A stretch of DNA of 64,000 nt, taken from assembly GCF_016888335.1 (NCBI RefSeq), contig NZ_JAFEJG010000004.1:1364001-1428000 (forward strand). Reading direction: 5' to 3'. Below are positions 8,334 to 16,986 of the stretch, one piece after another. Source of the stretch: Janibacter endophyticus (GTDB lineage Bacteria > Actinomycetota > Actinomycetes > Actinomycetales > Dermatophilaceae). The first letter of the stretch is position 1, and every line of letters starts with the position of its first letter. The position numbers and the translations under genes were made by a program. The notes under the pieces were generated by a model, which was not told the DNA's origin, did not search any database, and saw only the letters and a program-made list of their open reading frames with translations.

Positions 8334-8992
8334 CGACGACCCTGCTCTCCCGCCTCCGCCGCCCGGCGGCGCCGCCCGCCCCGGTGCTCGACGCGCCGTG
8401 GGGCGTGCGCCGCTGGGTCGGCTGGGTGCTGAGCAACCGGGCGTGGACCCGGCACCACCTCGTCTCCTACGCGCGGATGGCGCGCGCCCGCCGGGCCAAC
8501 CCGGGCCTCGTCTTCCAGGGGCCCTGCTTCATCGGCAACGACGTGCGCTTCGAGGTCCGTGAGGGCTACGGGCGGCTCGTCGTCGGCCCCTTCGTCCACA
8601 TCGGCCCGCACGCCCGGCTGCGCGCGCACGAGGGCACCCTGCGCATCGGCGCCAAGACCGTCATCGGCATCCGCAACACGATCAACACGTGGATCGACAT
8701 CGAGATCGGGCAGGCCTGCATCTTCGCCGACGACATCTACGTCTGCGACTTCGACCATGTCACCGACTCGCTCGACGTGCCGATCAAGGACCAGGGCATC
8801 GTCAAGAGCCCGGTCCGGGTCGGCGACGACGTCTGGGTCGCGACGAAGTGCGTCATCATCCGCGGCACCGACGTCGGCGACCAGTCGGTCCTCGCGGCGG
8901 GCACGATCGCGCGGGGGGTCTACCCGGCGCGCTCGATCGTCGCCGGCGTGCCGGGCCGGGTGGTCCGCACCCGGGCGCCGCGGTCGAGGTAA
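8330..8992 (+). CDS. Left-handed beta-helix (hexapeptide-repeat) acyltransferase
   Basis: 220 aa. A basic N-terminus (RLRRPAAPPAP) and a short hydrophobic stretch precede the hexapeptide repeats (about residues 65-205). Examples are FIGNDVRFEV, HIGPHARLRAHEGTLRIGAKTVIG, SPVRVGDDVWVATKCVIIRGTDVGDQSVLAAGTIARG and the closing IVAGVPGRVVR typical of the family. These enzymes usually transfer acetyl or other acyl groups to sugars or glycolipids. A loop with CDFDHVTDSLDVPI carries the expected catalytic His. The start GTG overlaps the methyltransferase stop (GTGA). The nearest similar annotations would be capsule or LPS O-acetyltransferase-like, but the substrate is unknown. Confidence 0.82.
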   Translation: MTTTLLSRLRRPAAPPAPVLDAPWGVRRWVGWVLSNRAWTRHHLVSYARMARARRANPGLVFQGPCFIGNDVRFEVREGYGRLVVGPFVHIGPHARLRAHEGTLRIGAKTVIGIRNTINTWIDIEIGQACIFADDIYVCDFDHVTDSLDVPIKDQGIVKSPVRVGDDVWVATKCVIIRGTDVGDQSVLAAGTIARGVYPARSIVAGVPGRVVRTRAPRSR

Positions 8993-9206
8993 CCGCGACC
9001 GGCTAGGCGGTCGGTGATACATCGACCGCTGGATCTGTCCCGGCATGTGGCGAGGGTCATGGGTCCTCGATGAGGGTGCTGCCAGGGGCGAGCACTACCG
9101 TCGTCCTCGTGTCGGGTCTCACGACGCCCCGGGCTTACGCCCCGGGGGACCGCCTGGGAGACTTGGCAGACCACTGACCTAACACGAGGAAGAGGACGAG
9201 CCAACG

Positions 9207-9986
9207 ATGAACATCGTCGTCTGCGTCAAGTACGTGCCGGACGCACAGTCCGACCGCACGTTCACCGAGGACAACACCACCGACCGTGAGGGTGTCGACG
9301 GGCTCCTCTCCGAGCTCGACGAGTACGCCGTCGAGGAGGCCCTGAAGCTCGTCGAGGCCGGCGAGGGCGAGGTCACCGTCGTCACCGTCGGACCCGAGTC
9401 CGCCGCCGACGCGGTCAAGAAGTCCCTCCAGATGGGCGCCGACAAGGGTGTGCACATCCTCGACGACGCGATCGCGGGCTCCGACGCCCCGGCGACCTCG
9501 CTCGTCCTGGCCGAGGCCATCAAGAAGATCGGCACCCCCGACATCGTGCTCACCGGCATGGCCTCGACCGACGGCACGATGTCCGTCGTCCCGGCGATGC
9601 TCGCCGAGCGTCTCGGCCTGCCCCAGGTCACCTTCGCCTCCGAGCTGACCGTCGACGGCGGCACCGCGAAGATCCGTCGTGACGGCGACACCGCGAGCGA
9701 GACCATCGAGTCCTCGCTGCCCGCCCTCATCTCGGTCACCGACCAGATCAACGAGCCGCGCTACCCCTCCTTCAAGGGGATCATGGCCGCCAAGAAGAAG
9801 CCGGTCGAGACGTGGAGCCTCGCCGACCTCGGCGTCGACGCCGGTCAGGTCGGCCAGGCCAACTCCTGGACCGAGGTCCTCGAGACGACCAAGCGCCCCC
9901 CGCGCGAGCAGGGCGAGATCGTCAAGGACGAGGGCGACGGCGGCACCAAGCTCGCCGAGTTCCTCGCCGCCCAGAAGTTCATCTGA
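9207..9986 (+). CDS. etfB: Electron transfer flavoprotein beta subunit
   Basis: 259 aa, usual length. EtfAB carries electrons from acyl-CoA and other flavin dehydrogenases to the respiratory chain. The start MNIVVCVKYVPDAQSDRTF and the segment TGMASTDGTMSVVPAMLAERLGLPQ (about 110-135), followed by SLPALISVTDQINEPRYPSFKGIMAAKKK (about 172-200), are characteristic. A purine-rich ribosome site (GAGGAAGAGGACGAG) precedes the ATG, so unlike many neighbours this gene has a real leader. The 214 bp upstream holds no gene that I can see. etfA follows after 36 bp, so the two form an operon. In several actinobacteria a cysteine desulfurase and mnmA lie downstream of etfBA; here they follow after two cell-wall genes. 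Confidence 0.95.
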   Translation: MNIVVCVKYVPDAQSDRTFTEDNTTDREGVDGLLSELDEYAVEEALKLVEAGEGEVTVVTVGPESAADAVKKSLQMGADKGVHILDDAIAGSDAPATSLVLAEAIKKIGTPDIVLTGMASTDGTMSVVPAMLAERLGLPQVTFASELTVDGGTAKIRRDGDTASETIESSLPALISVTDQINEPRYPSFKGIMAAKKKPVETWSLADLGVDAGQVGQANSWTEVLETTKRPPREQGEIVKDEGDGGTKLAEFLAAQKFI

Positions 9987-10022
9987 TCCGGCCGCGCAGA
10001 GCAGAGAGAGAAGACACCAGAC

Positions 10023-10982
10023 ATGGCTGAAGTACTCGTTCTCGTCGACCACGCCCAGGGCGTCGTCAAGAAGCCGGCCGCCGAGATGCTGACCATCGCC
10101 CGCCGCCTCGGCGAGCCGACCGCGGTCTTCATCGGCCCCGGCGCCGAGACCGCCAAGGACCTCCTCGCCCGCTACGGCGCCGAGAAGATCATCTCCGTCT
10201 CCGACCCGTCGGTCACGGAGTACCTCGTCGCCCCGCAGGCCGAGATCCTCGCCCAGCTCGTCGAGGCCGGCGACGTCGCCGCGGTCCTCATCCCGAGCAA
10301 CCCGGCCGGCAAGGAGATCGCCGCCCGCCTCGCCGTCAAGACCGGCTCGGGCCTGATCACCGACGCCGTCGACGTCCAGTCCGGCGACGACGGCAAGGCC
10401 GTCACCACGCAGTCGGTCTTCGCCGGCAGCTGGACCGTGAAGTCGCGGGTCACCACGGGCGCGGCGATCATCACCGTCAAGCCGAACTCCGCCGCGCCGG
10501 AGCAGGCCAGCGGTGCCGGCGCCTACGAGGAGCTGACCCCGGAGATCTCCGACGCCGCCAAGGCCGCGAAGATCACCGCGTCCGAGCCGAAGAAGGCGTC
10601 CGGCCGGCCCGAGCTCACCGAGGCGGCGATCGTCGTCTCCGGTGGTCGTGGCACCGGTGGCGACTTCAGCCCGGTCGAGGGCTTCGCCGACAGCCTCGGC
10701 GCGGCCGTCGGCGCCTCGCGCGCCGCCGTCGACGCCGGCTGGTACCCGCACACCAGCCAGGTCGGCCAGACCGGCAAGCAGGTCAGCCCGCAGCTCTACG
10801 TCGCCGCCGGCATCTCCGGCGCGATCCAGCACCGCGCCGGCATGCAGACCTCCAAGACGATCGTCGCCGTCAACAAGGACGAGGAGGCGCCGATCTTCGA
10901 GCTCGTCGACTTCGGCGTCGTCGGCGACCTCTTCCAGGTCCTGCCGCAGGCCACCGAGGCGGTCAAGGGCAAGAAGGGCTGA
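10023..10982 (+). CDS. etfA: Electron transfer flavoprotein alpha subunit
   Basis: 319 aa. It binds the FAD of the EtfAB dimer. The start [23 protein letters not shown] and the C-terminal FAD domain (about 195-319) are diagnostic: [68 protein letters not shown] and [23 protein letters not shown] ribosome site (GCAGAGAGAGAAG) lies upstream of the ATG. It follows etfB by 36 bp and is closed by a strong GC hairpin at 11007-11031, so etfBA is probably a two-gene unit. Confidence 0.95.
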   Translation: MAEVLVLVDHAQGVVKKPAAEMLTIARRLGEPTAVFIGPGAETAKDLLARYGAEKIISVSDPSVTEYLVAPQAEILAQLVEAGDVAAVLIPSNPAGKEIAARLAVKTGSGLITDAVDVQSGDDGKAVTTQSVFAGSWTVKSRVTTGAAIITVKPNSAAPEQASGAGAYEELTPEISDAAKAAKITASEPKKASGRPELTEAAIVVSGGRGTGGDFSPVEGFADSLGAAVGASRAAVDAGWYPHTSQVGQTGKQVSPQLYVAAGISGAIQHRAGMQTSKTIVAVNKDEEAPIFELVDFGVVGDLFQVLPQATEAVKGKKG

Positions 10983-11006
10983 CCCCTTCGACCCGCCGCA
11001 CCGATC

Positions 11007-11031
11007 GCCCCCGGCCCACCCGGCCGGGGGC
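11007..11031 (+). terminator. Hairpin terminator after etfBA
   Basis: Perfect 10 bp stem GCCCCCGGCC / GGCCGGGGGC with a 5-base loop, 25 bp after the etfA stop. No T tract follows, as is usual in very GC-rich actinobacteria. Confidence 0.65.
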
Positions 11032-11038
11032 GAGGTGC

Positions 11039-11088
11039 GTCACGTCGCGTTATCGAAACGTGACACGAGCGGGTCTGCTCGCTACATT
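11039..11088 (+). promoter_or_regulatory. Palindrome and candidate promoter of the VldE-like gene
   Basis: The inverted repeat GTCACGT (11039-11045) / ACGTGAC (11058-11064) lies just upstream of TACATT (11083-11088), with CGTGAC about 18 bp before that hexamer. The palindrome would overlap the -35 region, so a dimeric regulator could act there. The regulator is unknown. Cell-wall hydrolase genes of actinobacteria are often controlled by MtrA, whose sites also contain GTCAC-type half-sites, but I cannot assign this one. Confidence 0.35.
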
Positions 11089-11151
11089 GGATCGTGGCCC
11101 GGCTCCTGGAGCCGGGTCGTCATCTGCACCCGACGCGAAGGTCTCTCCCCT

Positions 11152-12012
11152 GTGACCCAGCTCTCCCGGCACTCCTCCCACGCCCCCGGCGCCGGCAGGC
11201 GGGCCTCGAAGATCACGACGAAGGCGGCCGCCAAGACCGCCACCGGCCTCGGCCTCGTCGTCGGCGCGAGCGCACTCCTCGCCGCGCCCTCGGCGACCTC
11301 CGCTGCACCCAAGGAGCCGACGGCGCAGGTCTCTGCGGCCGCTCAGGCGGACGCCATGCTCGAGGGGCGCGGCAGCACCGCGGCGCAGCGCAGCACCGCG
11401 CGCACCGCGGTCAGCGCCCCCGCCCAGGTCCCGGCACCCCTGCGCGAGAGCACCGCCGACGCGGGCGAGCTCGGCATCACCGCGGTCGCCAAGCCGAAGC
11501 CGAAGCCGAAGCCGAAGCCCCAGCCCGCCCCGCAGGCCGCCGAGCCGAGCACGTCCTCGCAGGCGAGCAGCCGCTCTGGTAGCACGCCCGCCAGCAGCTC
11601 TGCCGGCCCTGCCGCCTCTGCCGCGCCGCCGGCCGCCCCCGCGGCTCCGGCTCCGTCCTCGGTCAACACCACGGGCTTCTCCGCCCAGGCCAGCGCCATC
11701 GGCCTCGGCCCCAACGCCTCGGGCGTCTACTCCGCGGTGCGCACGCAGTTCCCCAGCGTGACGAACATCGGCGGCTACCGCGCCGGCGACCCGGGCGACC
11801 ACGGCACCGGTCGCGCCGTCGACATCATGGTCACCGGCTCCACCGGCGACGCCATCGCCTCGTACCTGCAGGCCAACGCCGGCCGGCTCAACATCAAGTA
11901 CCTCATCTGGAAGCAGCAGTACTGGCAGCCGGGCAGCTCGTGGCGGTTCATGGAGGACCGTGGCAGCGCCACGGCCAACCACTACGACCACGTGCACGTC
12001 TCCGTCAACTGA
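11152..12012 (+). CDS. Secreted protein with ARB_07466/VldE-like C-terminal domain
   Basis: 286 aa. A basic N-terminus (GRRASKITTKAAAKT) and the hydrophobic stretch GLGLVVGASALLAAPSATSAA (about 32-52) form a signal peptide. A low-complexity Ala/Ser/Pro linker follows, including the lysine-proline run KPKPKPKPKPQP (about 115-126). The last 110 residues are compact: FPSVTNIGGYRAGDPGDHGTGRAVDIMV, YLQANAGRLNIKYLIWKQQYW, WRFMEDRGSATANHYDHVHVSVN. The H-x6-D and HYDHVHVS pattern looks like a metallopeptidase-type site of the D-Ala-D-Ala-carboxypeptidase fold, so a cell-wall role is likely but unproved. The start is a GTG with GAAGG nearby. A perfect 17 bp hairpin follows directly. Confidence 0.75.
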   Translation: MTQLSRHSSHAPGAGRRASKITTKAAAKTATGLGLVVGASALLAAPSATSAAPKEPTAQVSAAAQADAMLEGRGSTAAQRSTARTAVSAPAQVPAPLRESTADAGELGITAVAKPKPKPKPKPQPAPQAAEPSTSSQASSRSGSTPASSSAGPAASAAPPAAPAAPAPSSVNTTGFSAQASAIGLGPNASGVYSAVRTQFPSVTNIGGYRAGDPGDHGTGRAVDIMVTGSTGDAIASYLQANAGRLNIKYLIWKQQYWQPGSSWRFMEDRGSATANHYDHVHVSVN

Positions 12013-12020
12013 CCCACCTA

Positions 12021-12060
12021 CGCTGACCCCGGGCCGGGAACCTCCGGCCCGGGGTCAGCG
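12021..12060 (+). terminator. 17 bp hairpin after the VldE-like gene
   Basis: CGCTGACCCCGGGCCGG (12021-12037) pairs perfectly with 12044-12060 across a 6-base loop, 8 bp after the stop codon. Confidence 0.75.
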
Positions 12061-12134
12061 TTGCCCGCGCCGGTGCACCACCCGGCGGGCCCCCCCTTCG
12101 CCCGACCCCTCACGACCACCCAGGAGAAGCCACG

Positions 12135-12953
12135 ATGGACTGGCTGCAGGCGATCGTCCTCGGCATCGTCCAGGGACTCACCGAGTTCCTGCCGATCAGC
12201 TCGAGCGCGCACCAGTCGATCGTCGGCCGGTTCTTCGGCGAGGACCCCGGGTCGGCCTTCACCGCGATTACCCAGCTCGGGACCGAGGCGGCCGTCCTCG
12301 TCTACTTCCGCAAGGACATCGCGAGCATCATCGCCGCGTGGTTCAAGGCCGTGGCCGGCAAGATCCCGCACAGCGACCCCGACGCGCGGATGGGCTGGAT
12401 GGTCATCGTCGGGTCGATCCCGATCGGCGTGCTCGGGCTGGCGTTCAAGGACTTCATCACCGGGCCCGCGCGCAACCTCTGGATCACCGCGACGATGCTG
12501 CTCGTCTTCGCCCTCGTCATCGCGTACGCGGACCGGAAGGCCTCGCAGGTCAAGGAGATCCGCGACCTCACCGTCGGCGACGGCGTGAGGTACGGCCTCT
12601 GGCAGGCGCTCGCGCTCATCCCCGGCGTCTCCCGCTCCGGCGGCACGATCGCCGGTGGTCTCTTCATGGGCTACTCCCGTGAGGCCGCGGCGCGCTACTC
12701 CTTCCTCCTTGCGATCCCGGCCGTGCTGCTCTCCGGCTTCGAGCAGCTCTTCGACATCGCGAGCGACCCGGTCGAGCCCGCGTGGGGGCCGATCTTCGGG
12801 GCGACGGTCGTCTCCTTCGTCATCGGTTACGCCGTCATCGCCTGGCTGCTGCGCTACATCTCGACGCACAACTTCTCGATCTTCGTCATCTACCGGATCG
12901 TCCTCGCGCTCGTCCTCTTCGCCCTGCTCGGTACGGGCGTCCTCGCGGCCTGA
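12135..12953 (+). CDS. uppP: Undecaprenyl-diphosphatase (BacA/UppP family)
   Basis: 272 aa, a membrane protein with about eight hydrophobic segments. It dephosphorylates undecaprenyl diphosphate so that the lipid carrier can be reused for peptidoglycan, and gives bacitracin tolerance. Both family signatures are clear: [15 protein letters not shown] (about 13-27, with the essential glutamate and serine-rich loop) and [16 protein letters not shown] (about 160-175, the PGxSRSG motif). The ribosome site AGGAG lies 9 bp before ATG 12135. It follows a secreted cell-wall-type gene. Confidence 0.95.
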   Translation: MDWLQAIVLGIVQGLTEFLPISSSAHQSIVGRFFGEDPGSAFTAITQLGTEAAVLVYFRKDIASIIAAWFKAVAGKIPHSDPDARMGWMVIVGSIPIGVLGLAFKDFITGPARNLWITATMLLVFALVIAYADRKASQVKEIRDLTVGDGVRYGLWQALALIPGVSRSGGTIAGGLFMGYSREAAARYSFLLAIPAVLLSGFEQLFDIASDPVEPAWGPIFGATVVSFVIGYAVIAWLLRYISTHNFSIFVIYRIVLALVLFALLGTGVLAA

Positions 12954-13017
12954 GCCGGGGGCGAAGGGAGAGAGGGCGGGCCGGTCGGCCGGTCCGGTCG
13001 CGCCTAGACTCAAGCGG

Positions 13018-14202
13018 GTGAGCACGTACCTCGACCACGCGGCGACGACCCCCATGCGCCCGGCAGCCCGGGACGCGGTGCTGGCGCAGATGGAGCACGT
13101 CGGCAACGCGTCCAGCCTGCACGGCGCCGGTCGCCTCACCCGGCGGGTCGTCGAGGAGTCGCGCGAGGCCGTCGCGGAGGCGCTCGGCGCCCGGCCCTCG
13201 GAGGTCGTCTTCACCTCGGGCGGCACGGAGTCGGACAACATCTCGGTCCTCGGCGCGTACGAGGCGGCCCAGGCGAAGGACCCTGCGCGCGACCGGATCA
13301 TCATCTCCGGGGTCGAGCACCACGCGGTGCTCGACCCCGCGATGCACCTCGCGAAGAGCCGCGGCGCCCGGGTGAGCTTCGTCGAGCCGGGGGAGTGCGG
13401 CACCGTCCAGCCCGAGGCGCTGCGGGCCGCGATCGAGGAGGACCCCGGGACGGTGGCCCTCGTCTCGGTGATGTGGGCCAACAACGAGGTCGGCACGGTC
13501 CAGGACATCCCCGCCATGGGGGCGATCTGCGCCGAGCACGGCATCCCCATGCACACCGACGCGGTGCAGGCCGTCGGGCACGTGCCGGTCGACTTCGCGG
13601 CGGCCCAGGTCGACCTGCTGTCGGCGAGCGGGCACAAGTTCGGCGGGCCGATGGGGGCCGGCGTCCTCCTCGCGCGCCGCGACGTCGCGATCGTCCCGAC
13701 GAGCCACGGCGGCGGGCAGGAGCGCTCGCTGCGCAGCGGCACGCTCAACGCCGCCGGGGTGGCCGGGCTGGCGGCGGCGCTCACCGAGGCTGTCGACGGC
13801 ATGACGCTCGAGGCCACCCGGGTCGCCGCGCTGCGCGACCGGTTCCTCGCCGCGACGCAGCAGCTCGGCCGCGACATCCGGATCTCCGGCTGCTGGGAGC
13901 AGGGCGATGTGACCACCCGGCTGCCGGGCAACGCGCACATCACCATCCCCGGCGCGCAGGGCGACTCGCTCCTCTACCTCCTCGACGCCGCCGGCATCGA
14001 GTGCTCTACCGGGTCGGCCTGCACCGCAGGAGTCCCGCAGCCGAGCCACGTCCTCATCGCGATGGGGCGCACGGAGGAGGAGGCGCGTGGCTCCCTTCGC
14101 GTCTCCTTCGGCTGGACCTCCACCGACGCCGACGTCGACGCCGTCCTCGCCGCGCTGCCCGACGCGATCGACCGCGCGCGCCGCGCGGCGGGGGCCGCCT
14201 GA
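13018..14202 (+). CDS. Cysteine desulfurase (IscS/NifS family)
   Basis: 394 aa. It takes sulfur from cysteine as a protein persulfide. Visible are the start STYLDHAATTPMRPAARDAV, the substrate His region GVEHHAVL, the PLP lysine in SASGHKFGGPMGAG (Lys207) and the catalytic cysteine in CSTGSACTAGVPQPSHVL (Cys335). The long cysteine loop puts it in the IscS-like class. The GTG start lies 7 bp after TAGACT (13005-13010), suggesting a leaderless mRNA. mnmA starts 3 bp after the stop, and this pairing is common in actinobacteria. The enzyme therefore probably supplies sulfur for tRNA 2-thiouridine as well as Fe-S clusters. Confidence 0.93.
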   Translation: MSTYLDHAATTPMRPAARDAVLAQMEHVGNASSLHGAGRLTRRVVEESREAVAEALGARPSEVVFTSGGTESDNISVLGAYEAAQAKDPARDRIIISGVEHHAVLDPAMHLAKSRGARVSFVEPGECGTVQPEALRAAIEEDPGTVALVSVMWANNEVGTVQDIPAMGAICAEHGIPMHTDAVQAVGHVPVDFAAAQVDLLSASGHKFGGPMGAGVLLARRDVAIVPTSHGGGQERSLRSGTLNAAGVAGLAAALTEAVDGMTLEATRVAALRDRFLAATQQLGRDIRISGCWEQGDVTTRLPGNAHITIPGAQGDSLLYLLDAAGIECSTGSACTAGVPQPSHVLIAMGRTEEEARGSLRVSFGWTSTDADVDAVLAALPDAIDRARRAAGAA

Positions 14203-14205
14203 GCC

Positions 14206-15285
14206 ATGCGTGTCGTCGCCGCGATGAGCGGTGGGGTCGACTCCGCCGTCGCCGCCGCCCGGATGCTCGACGCCGGTCACGACGTCGTCGGCGTGCACCT
14301 CGCGCTCTCGCGCAGCGCTGCCACCCTCCGGGAGAGCGCCCGAGGGTGCTGCACGATCGAGGACGCCGGTGATGCCCGCCGGGTCGCCGACCGCCTCGGC
14401 ATCCCCTTCTACGTCTGGGACATGGCCGAGGCCTTCCAGCGGGACGTCATGGACGACTTCGTCGCCGAGTACGAAGCCGGACGCACCCCGAACCCCTGCC
14501 TGCGCTGCAACGAGAAGATCAAGTTCGCCGCCCTGCTCGACAAGGCGCTGGCCCTGGGCTTCGACGCCGTCGCGACGGGGCATTACGCGCAGGTCGTCGA
14601 GGGGGCGCAGGGGCGTGAGCTGCACCGCGCCGTCGACATGGCCAAGGACCAGTCCTACGTGCTCGGGGTGCTCGACGCCGACCAGCTCGCCCGCTCCTTC
14701 TTCCCCCTCGGCGACACGACGAAGCCGCAGATCCGCGAGGAGGCGGCCGCCCGCGGCTTCGCCGTCGCGAAGAAGCCGGACAGCCACGACATCTGCTTCA
14801 TCGCCGACGGGGACACCCGAGGCTGGCTTGCGGGCCGGCTCGGGGAGCGGCCCGGCGAGATCGTCGACGAGGGCAGCGGCGAGGTCGTCGGGGCGCACCA
14901 GGGCGCGTACGGCTTCACCGTCGGGCAGCGACGCGGGCTCGGCCTCGACCGGTCCTCGCTCGACGGCTCGCCACGCTTCGTCACGCGGGTCGACGCGTCG
15001 GCCAACCGGGTCTTCATCGGGACGCCAGACCTCCTCGGCGTGCGCCAGGTCGTCGGCGACTCGGTGCGCTGGTGCGGCCCGGCACCGACCGGCGAGGTGA
15101 GCGTGGGGGCGCAGCTGCGGGCCCACGGCGAGGAGGTGCCGGCCGTGGCCCGCGTCGAGGAGGGCTCGCGCCTCGTCGTCGATCTCGACGCCGCGGTCCG
15201 CGGCGTGGCACCCGGGCAGTCCGTCGTCCTCTACAAGGGCACGCGCGTCGTCGGCTCAGCGACGATCAGCGAGACCTCCCGGTGA
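14206..15285 (+). CDS. mnmA: tRNA-specific 2-thiouridylase MnmA
   Basis: 359 aa, standard length. It thiolates U34 of Lys, Glu and Gln tRNAs; tRNA-Gln and tRNA-Glu genes occur at 58 kb. The PP-loop [10 protein letters not shown] (about 8-17) binds ATP. Nucleophile Cys98 is in [12 protein letters not shown] and the persulfide-forming Cys197 in [10 protein letters not shown], matching Cys102 and Cys199 of the E. coli enzyme. The motif GQRRGLGL and a C-terminal barrel follow. It starts 3 bp after the cysteine desulfurase and its stop overlaps the next gene (GTGA). Confidence 0.96.
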   Translation: MRVVAAMSGGVDSAVAAARMLDAGHDVVGVHLALSRSAATLRESARGCCTIEDAGDARRVADRLGIPFYVWDMAEAFQRDVMDDFVAEYEAGRTPNPCLRCNEKIKFAALLDKALALGFDAVATGHYAQVVEGAQGRELHRAVDMAKDQSYVLGVLDADQLARSFFPLGDTTKPQIREEAAARGFAVAKKPDSHDICFIADGDTRGWLAGRLGERPGEIVDEGSGEVVGAHQGAYGFTVGQRRGLGLDRSSLDGSPRFVTRVDASANRVFIGTPDLLGVRQVVGDSVRWCGPAPTGEVSVGAQLRAHGEEVPAVARVEEGSRLVVDLDAAVRGVAPGQSVVLYKGTRVVGSATISETSR

Positions 15286-16235
15286 CCGGCCTCGCGTCGC
15301 CGGCCCCTCTGCAGACTGCCGTGCGCGAGACCTGGCCGGCGAAGTTCGTCCTCCTCGTCCTCGTGTGGGGCTCGTCCTTCCTCCTCATGATGGTCGGGCT
15401 CGCGGCGCTCGCCCCCGTCCAGATCGCGACGGCGCGGATCCTCTCCGGTGCGGTCGTCCTGCTCGTCCTCATGCGACTGGCGGGAGGTCGGCTGCCCCGC
15501 GAGCGCCGGGTGCTCGCCCACGTGCTCCTCTGCAGCTTCTTCCTGGGACCGCTGCCCTTCACCCTCTTCGCCCTCTCGGAGACCAGGATCAGCTCAGCGC
15601 TGGCGGGCATCGGCAACGGGACGACCCCCATCGCGTCGGTGATCTTCAGCCTCCTGCTCCTCCCGCACGCTCGCCCGACCCCGGCGAGGATCGGCGCCGT
15701 CCTCCTCGGTCTCGTCGGCGTCCTGGTCATCGCCGAGCCATGGGCCCTCGACCCCCCGGACCCCGCCGGCTTCGGGATGGCGCTCCTGGCCGGCGTGAGC
15801 TACGGACTCGGCTGGACCTGGCTCAAGCGCTTCCTCGGTGACGTGAGCTTCGGCCCCTTCGCCCAGCCTGCCGCCATCCTCACGGCCGCGTCCGTGCTCA
15901 GCGTCCCGATGCTCCTCGGCTGGTGGCTCCTCCAGGACGAGAGGTCGCTCCCGTGGTCGGTCGCGTCCACCGGGGAGCACTCCGTCGCGGTCGCGGTGGG
16001 CGCCGTCCTCGTGCTCGGCATCGTGGGGACCGGGCTCGCCTACAAGCTCCAGGCGGACGTCGTCGTCGCGGCCGGACCGGTCGTCGCCACATCCGTCACC
16101 TACCTCATCCCGATCGTCTCGATCGCGCTCGGTGTGCTGCTCCTCGGTGAACGTCTCGGCCCCGCCCAGGTGAGCGGCTTCGCCGTGGTGCTTGTGGCTG
16201 CCCTGCTCATCGGCCGGCCGGAGCGGGTCCGATGA
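15282..16235 (+). CDS. EamA/DMT-family transporter
   Basis: 317 aa, almost entirely hydrophobic, with about ten membrane segments arranged as two EamA repeats (about 20-145 and 160-310). Features include [25 protein letters not shown] at the start and [36 protein letters not shown] near the end, the classic second-repeat signature. DMT carriers of this type export amino acids or other metabolites; the substrate cannot be read from the sequence. The GTG start overlaps the mnmA stop, and the stop overlaps the next ATG (ATGA). Confidence 0.88.
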   Translation: MTGLASPAPLQTAVRETWPAKFVLLVLVWGSSFLLMMVGLAALAPVQIATARILSGAVVLLVLMRLAGGRLPRERRVLAHVLLCSFFLGPLPFTLFALSETRISSALAGIGNGTTPIASVIFSLLLLPHARPTPARIGAVLLGLVGVLVIAEPWALDPPDPAGFGMALLAGVSYGLGWTWLKRFLGDVSFGPFAQPAAILTAASVLSVPMLLGWWLLQDERSLPWSVASTGEHSVAVAVGAVLVLGIVGTGLAYKLQADVVVAAGPVVATSVTYLIPIVSIALGVLLLGERLGPAQVSGFAVVLVAALLIGRPERVR

Positions 16236-16982
16236 GGGCGGCCCTCCGGTGCCTGCTGACCCTCAACGTGGCCAACCCGCCGAAGGACCGCGCCGAGCGG
16301 CTGCTCCACTGGCTGTGGACCCGGGACGAGGACGTCTGGGTGCTCACCGAGGCGGGGCGCGGGGAGGGCAGCGCCCTGATGCTCCGTGTCTGCCGGGCCG
16401 CGGGGTACGCAGTGGTGGACACCGACCGAGTCGACCTCGGGCTGCTCGTCGTCTCCCGGACCGAGCCGCTGCGGCTGGAGCCGGTCACGCCGCCGCCCCT
16501 CCTCCCCGGACGGGTCGCCGCCCTCGTCCTCGGCGAGGCAGACCCCCCTTCGGCTGCTGGCCGTCTACGGCGCGGCGAGCGACCCCGTGCGCTACAGCAG
16601 CAAGGACCAGCGCGCCCGCAAGCGGGAGTGGCTCGCCGCCTTCGACGGGCTCGTCGACGAGTGGGCGGCCCGGCCGGGCCCGGGGGCGCTCCTCGGCGAC
16701 CTCAACATCGTCGACCCCGACCACGCCGACCCGCTGCCCTACGTGCTCCCCGAGGAGGTCGCGACCTACGAGGCACTGTCCTCCCGGCACGGCCTGCGGG
16801 ACGCCTACCGCGAGCGGCACACCGAGGACGCGCCGTCGTGGGTCGACCACACCGGGGCCGGCTGCCGCTACGACCACGCCTTCGTGAGCGAGGACGTCGA
16901 GGTGCTCGCCGCGGACCTCGACGACGCGCCGCGGGCGAGCGGGCTGAGCGACCACTCGGCACTGACGCTCACCGTGCGCTGA
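16232..16982 (+). pseudogene. Endonuclease/exonuclease/phosphatase-fold protein, frameshifted at a C-tract
   Basis: From ATG 16232 the frame reads [25 protein letters not shown] and continues to ALVLGEAD near codon 104. It then loses similarity. The +1 frame resumes with LRLLAVYGAASDPVRYSSKDQ and ends at 16982 with LSDHSALTLTVR, the conserved SDHxxL end of the fold. ALLGDLNIVDPDH is the matching GDxN motif. The shift lies in the six Cs at 16543-16548; one fewer C restores a protein of about 250 aa. So it is either a sequencing or assembly error, a real inactivating indel, or a slippery tract. The tract is part of a CCCCTTCG octamer. It overlaps the upstream transporter gene by 4 bp. Confidence 0.7.
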
Positions 16983-16986
16983 GCCG

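Noticed and set aside
8996-9206. A transposon remnant suggested by GGATCTGTCC, seen also at about 62840
   Set aside because: The shared stretch is only about 10 bases; no inverted ends or transposase fragments were found.
9135-10832. 565-codon minus-strand frame opposite etfBA
   Set aside because: Low-complexity Gly/Asp/Leu shadow; no domain recognised.
11039-11151. Possible c-di-AMP (ydaO-type) riboswitch before the VldE-like gene
   Set aside because: Such riboswitches precede wall-hydrolase genes in actinobacteria, but I could not find the conserved helices or the GAAC-type core; the leader after the predicted start is only about 60 bases.
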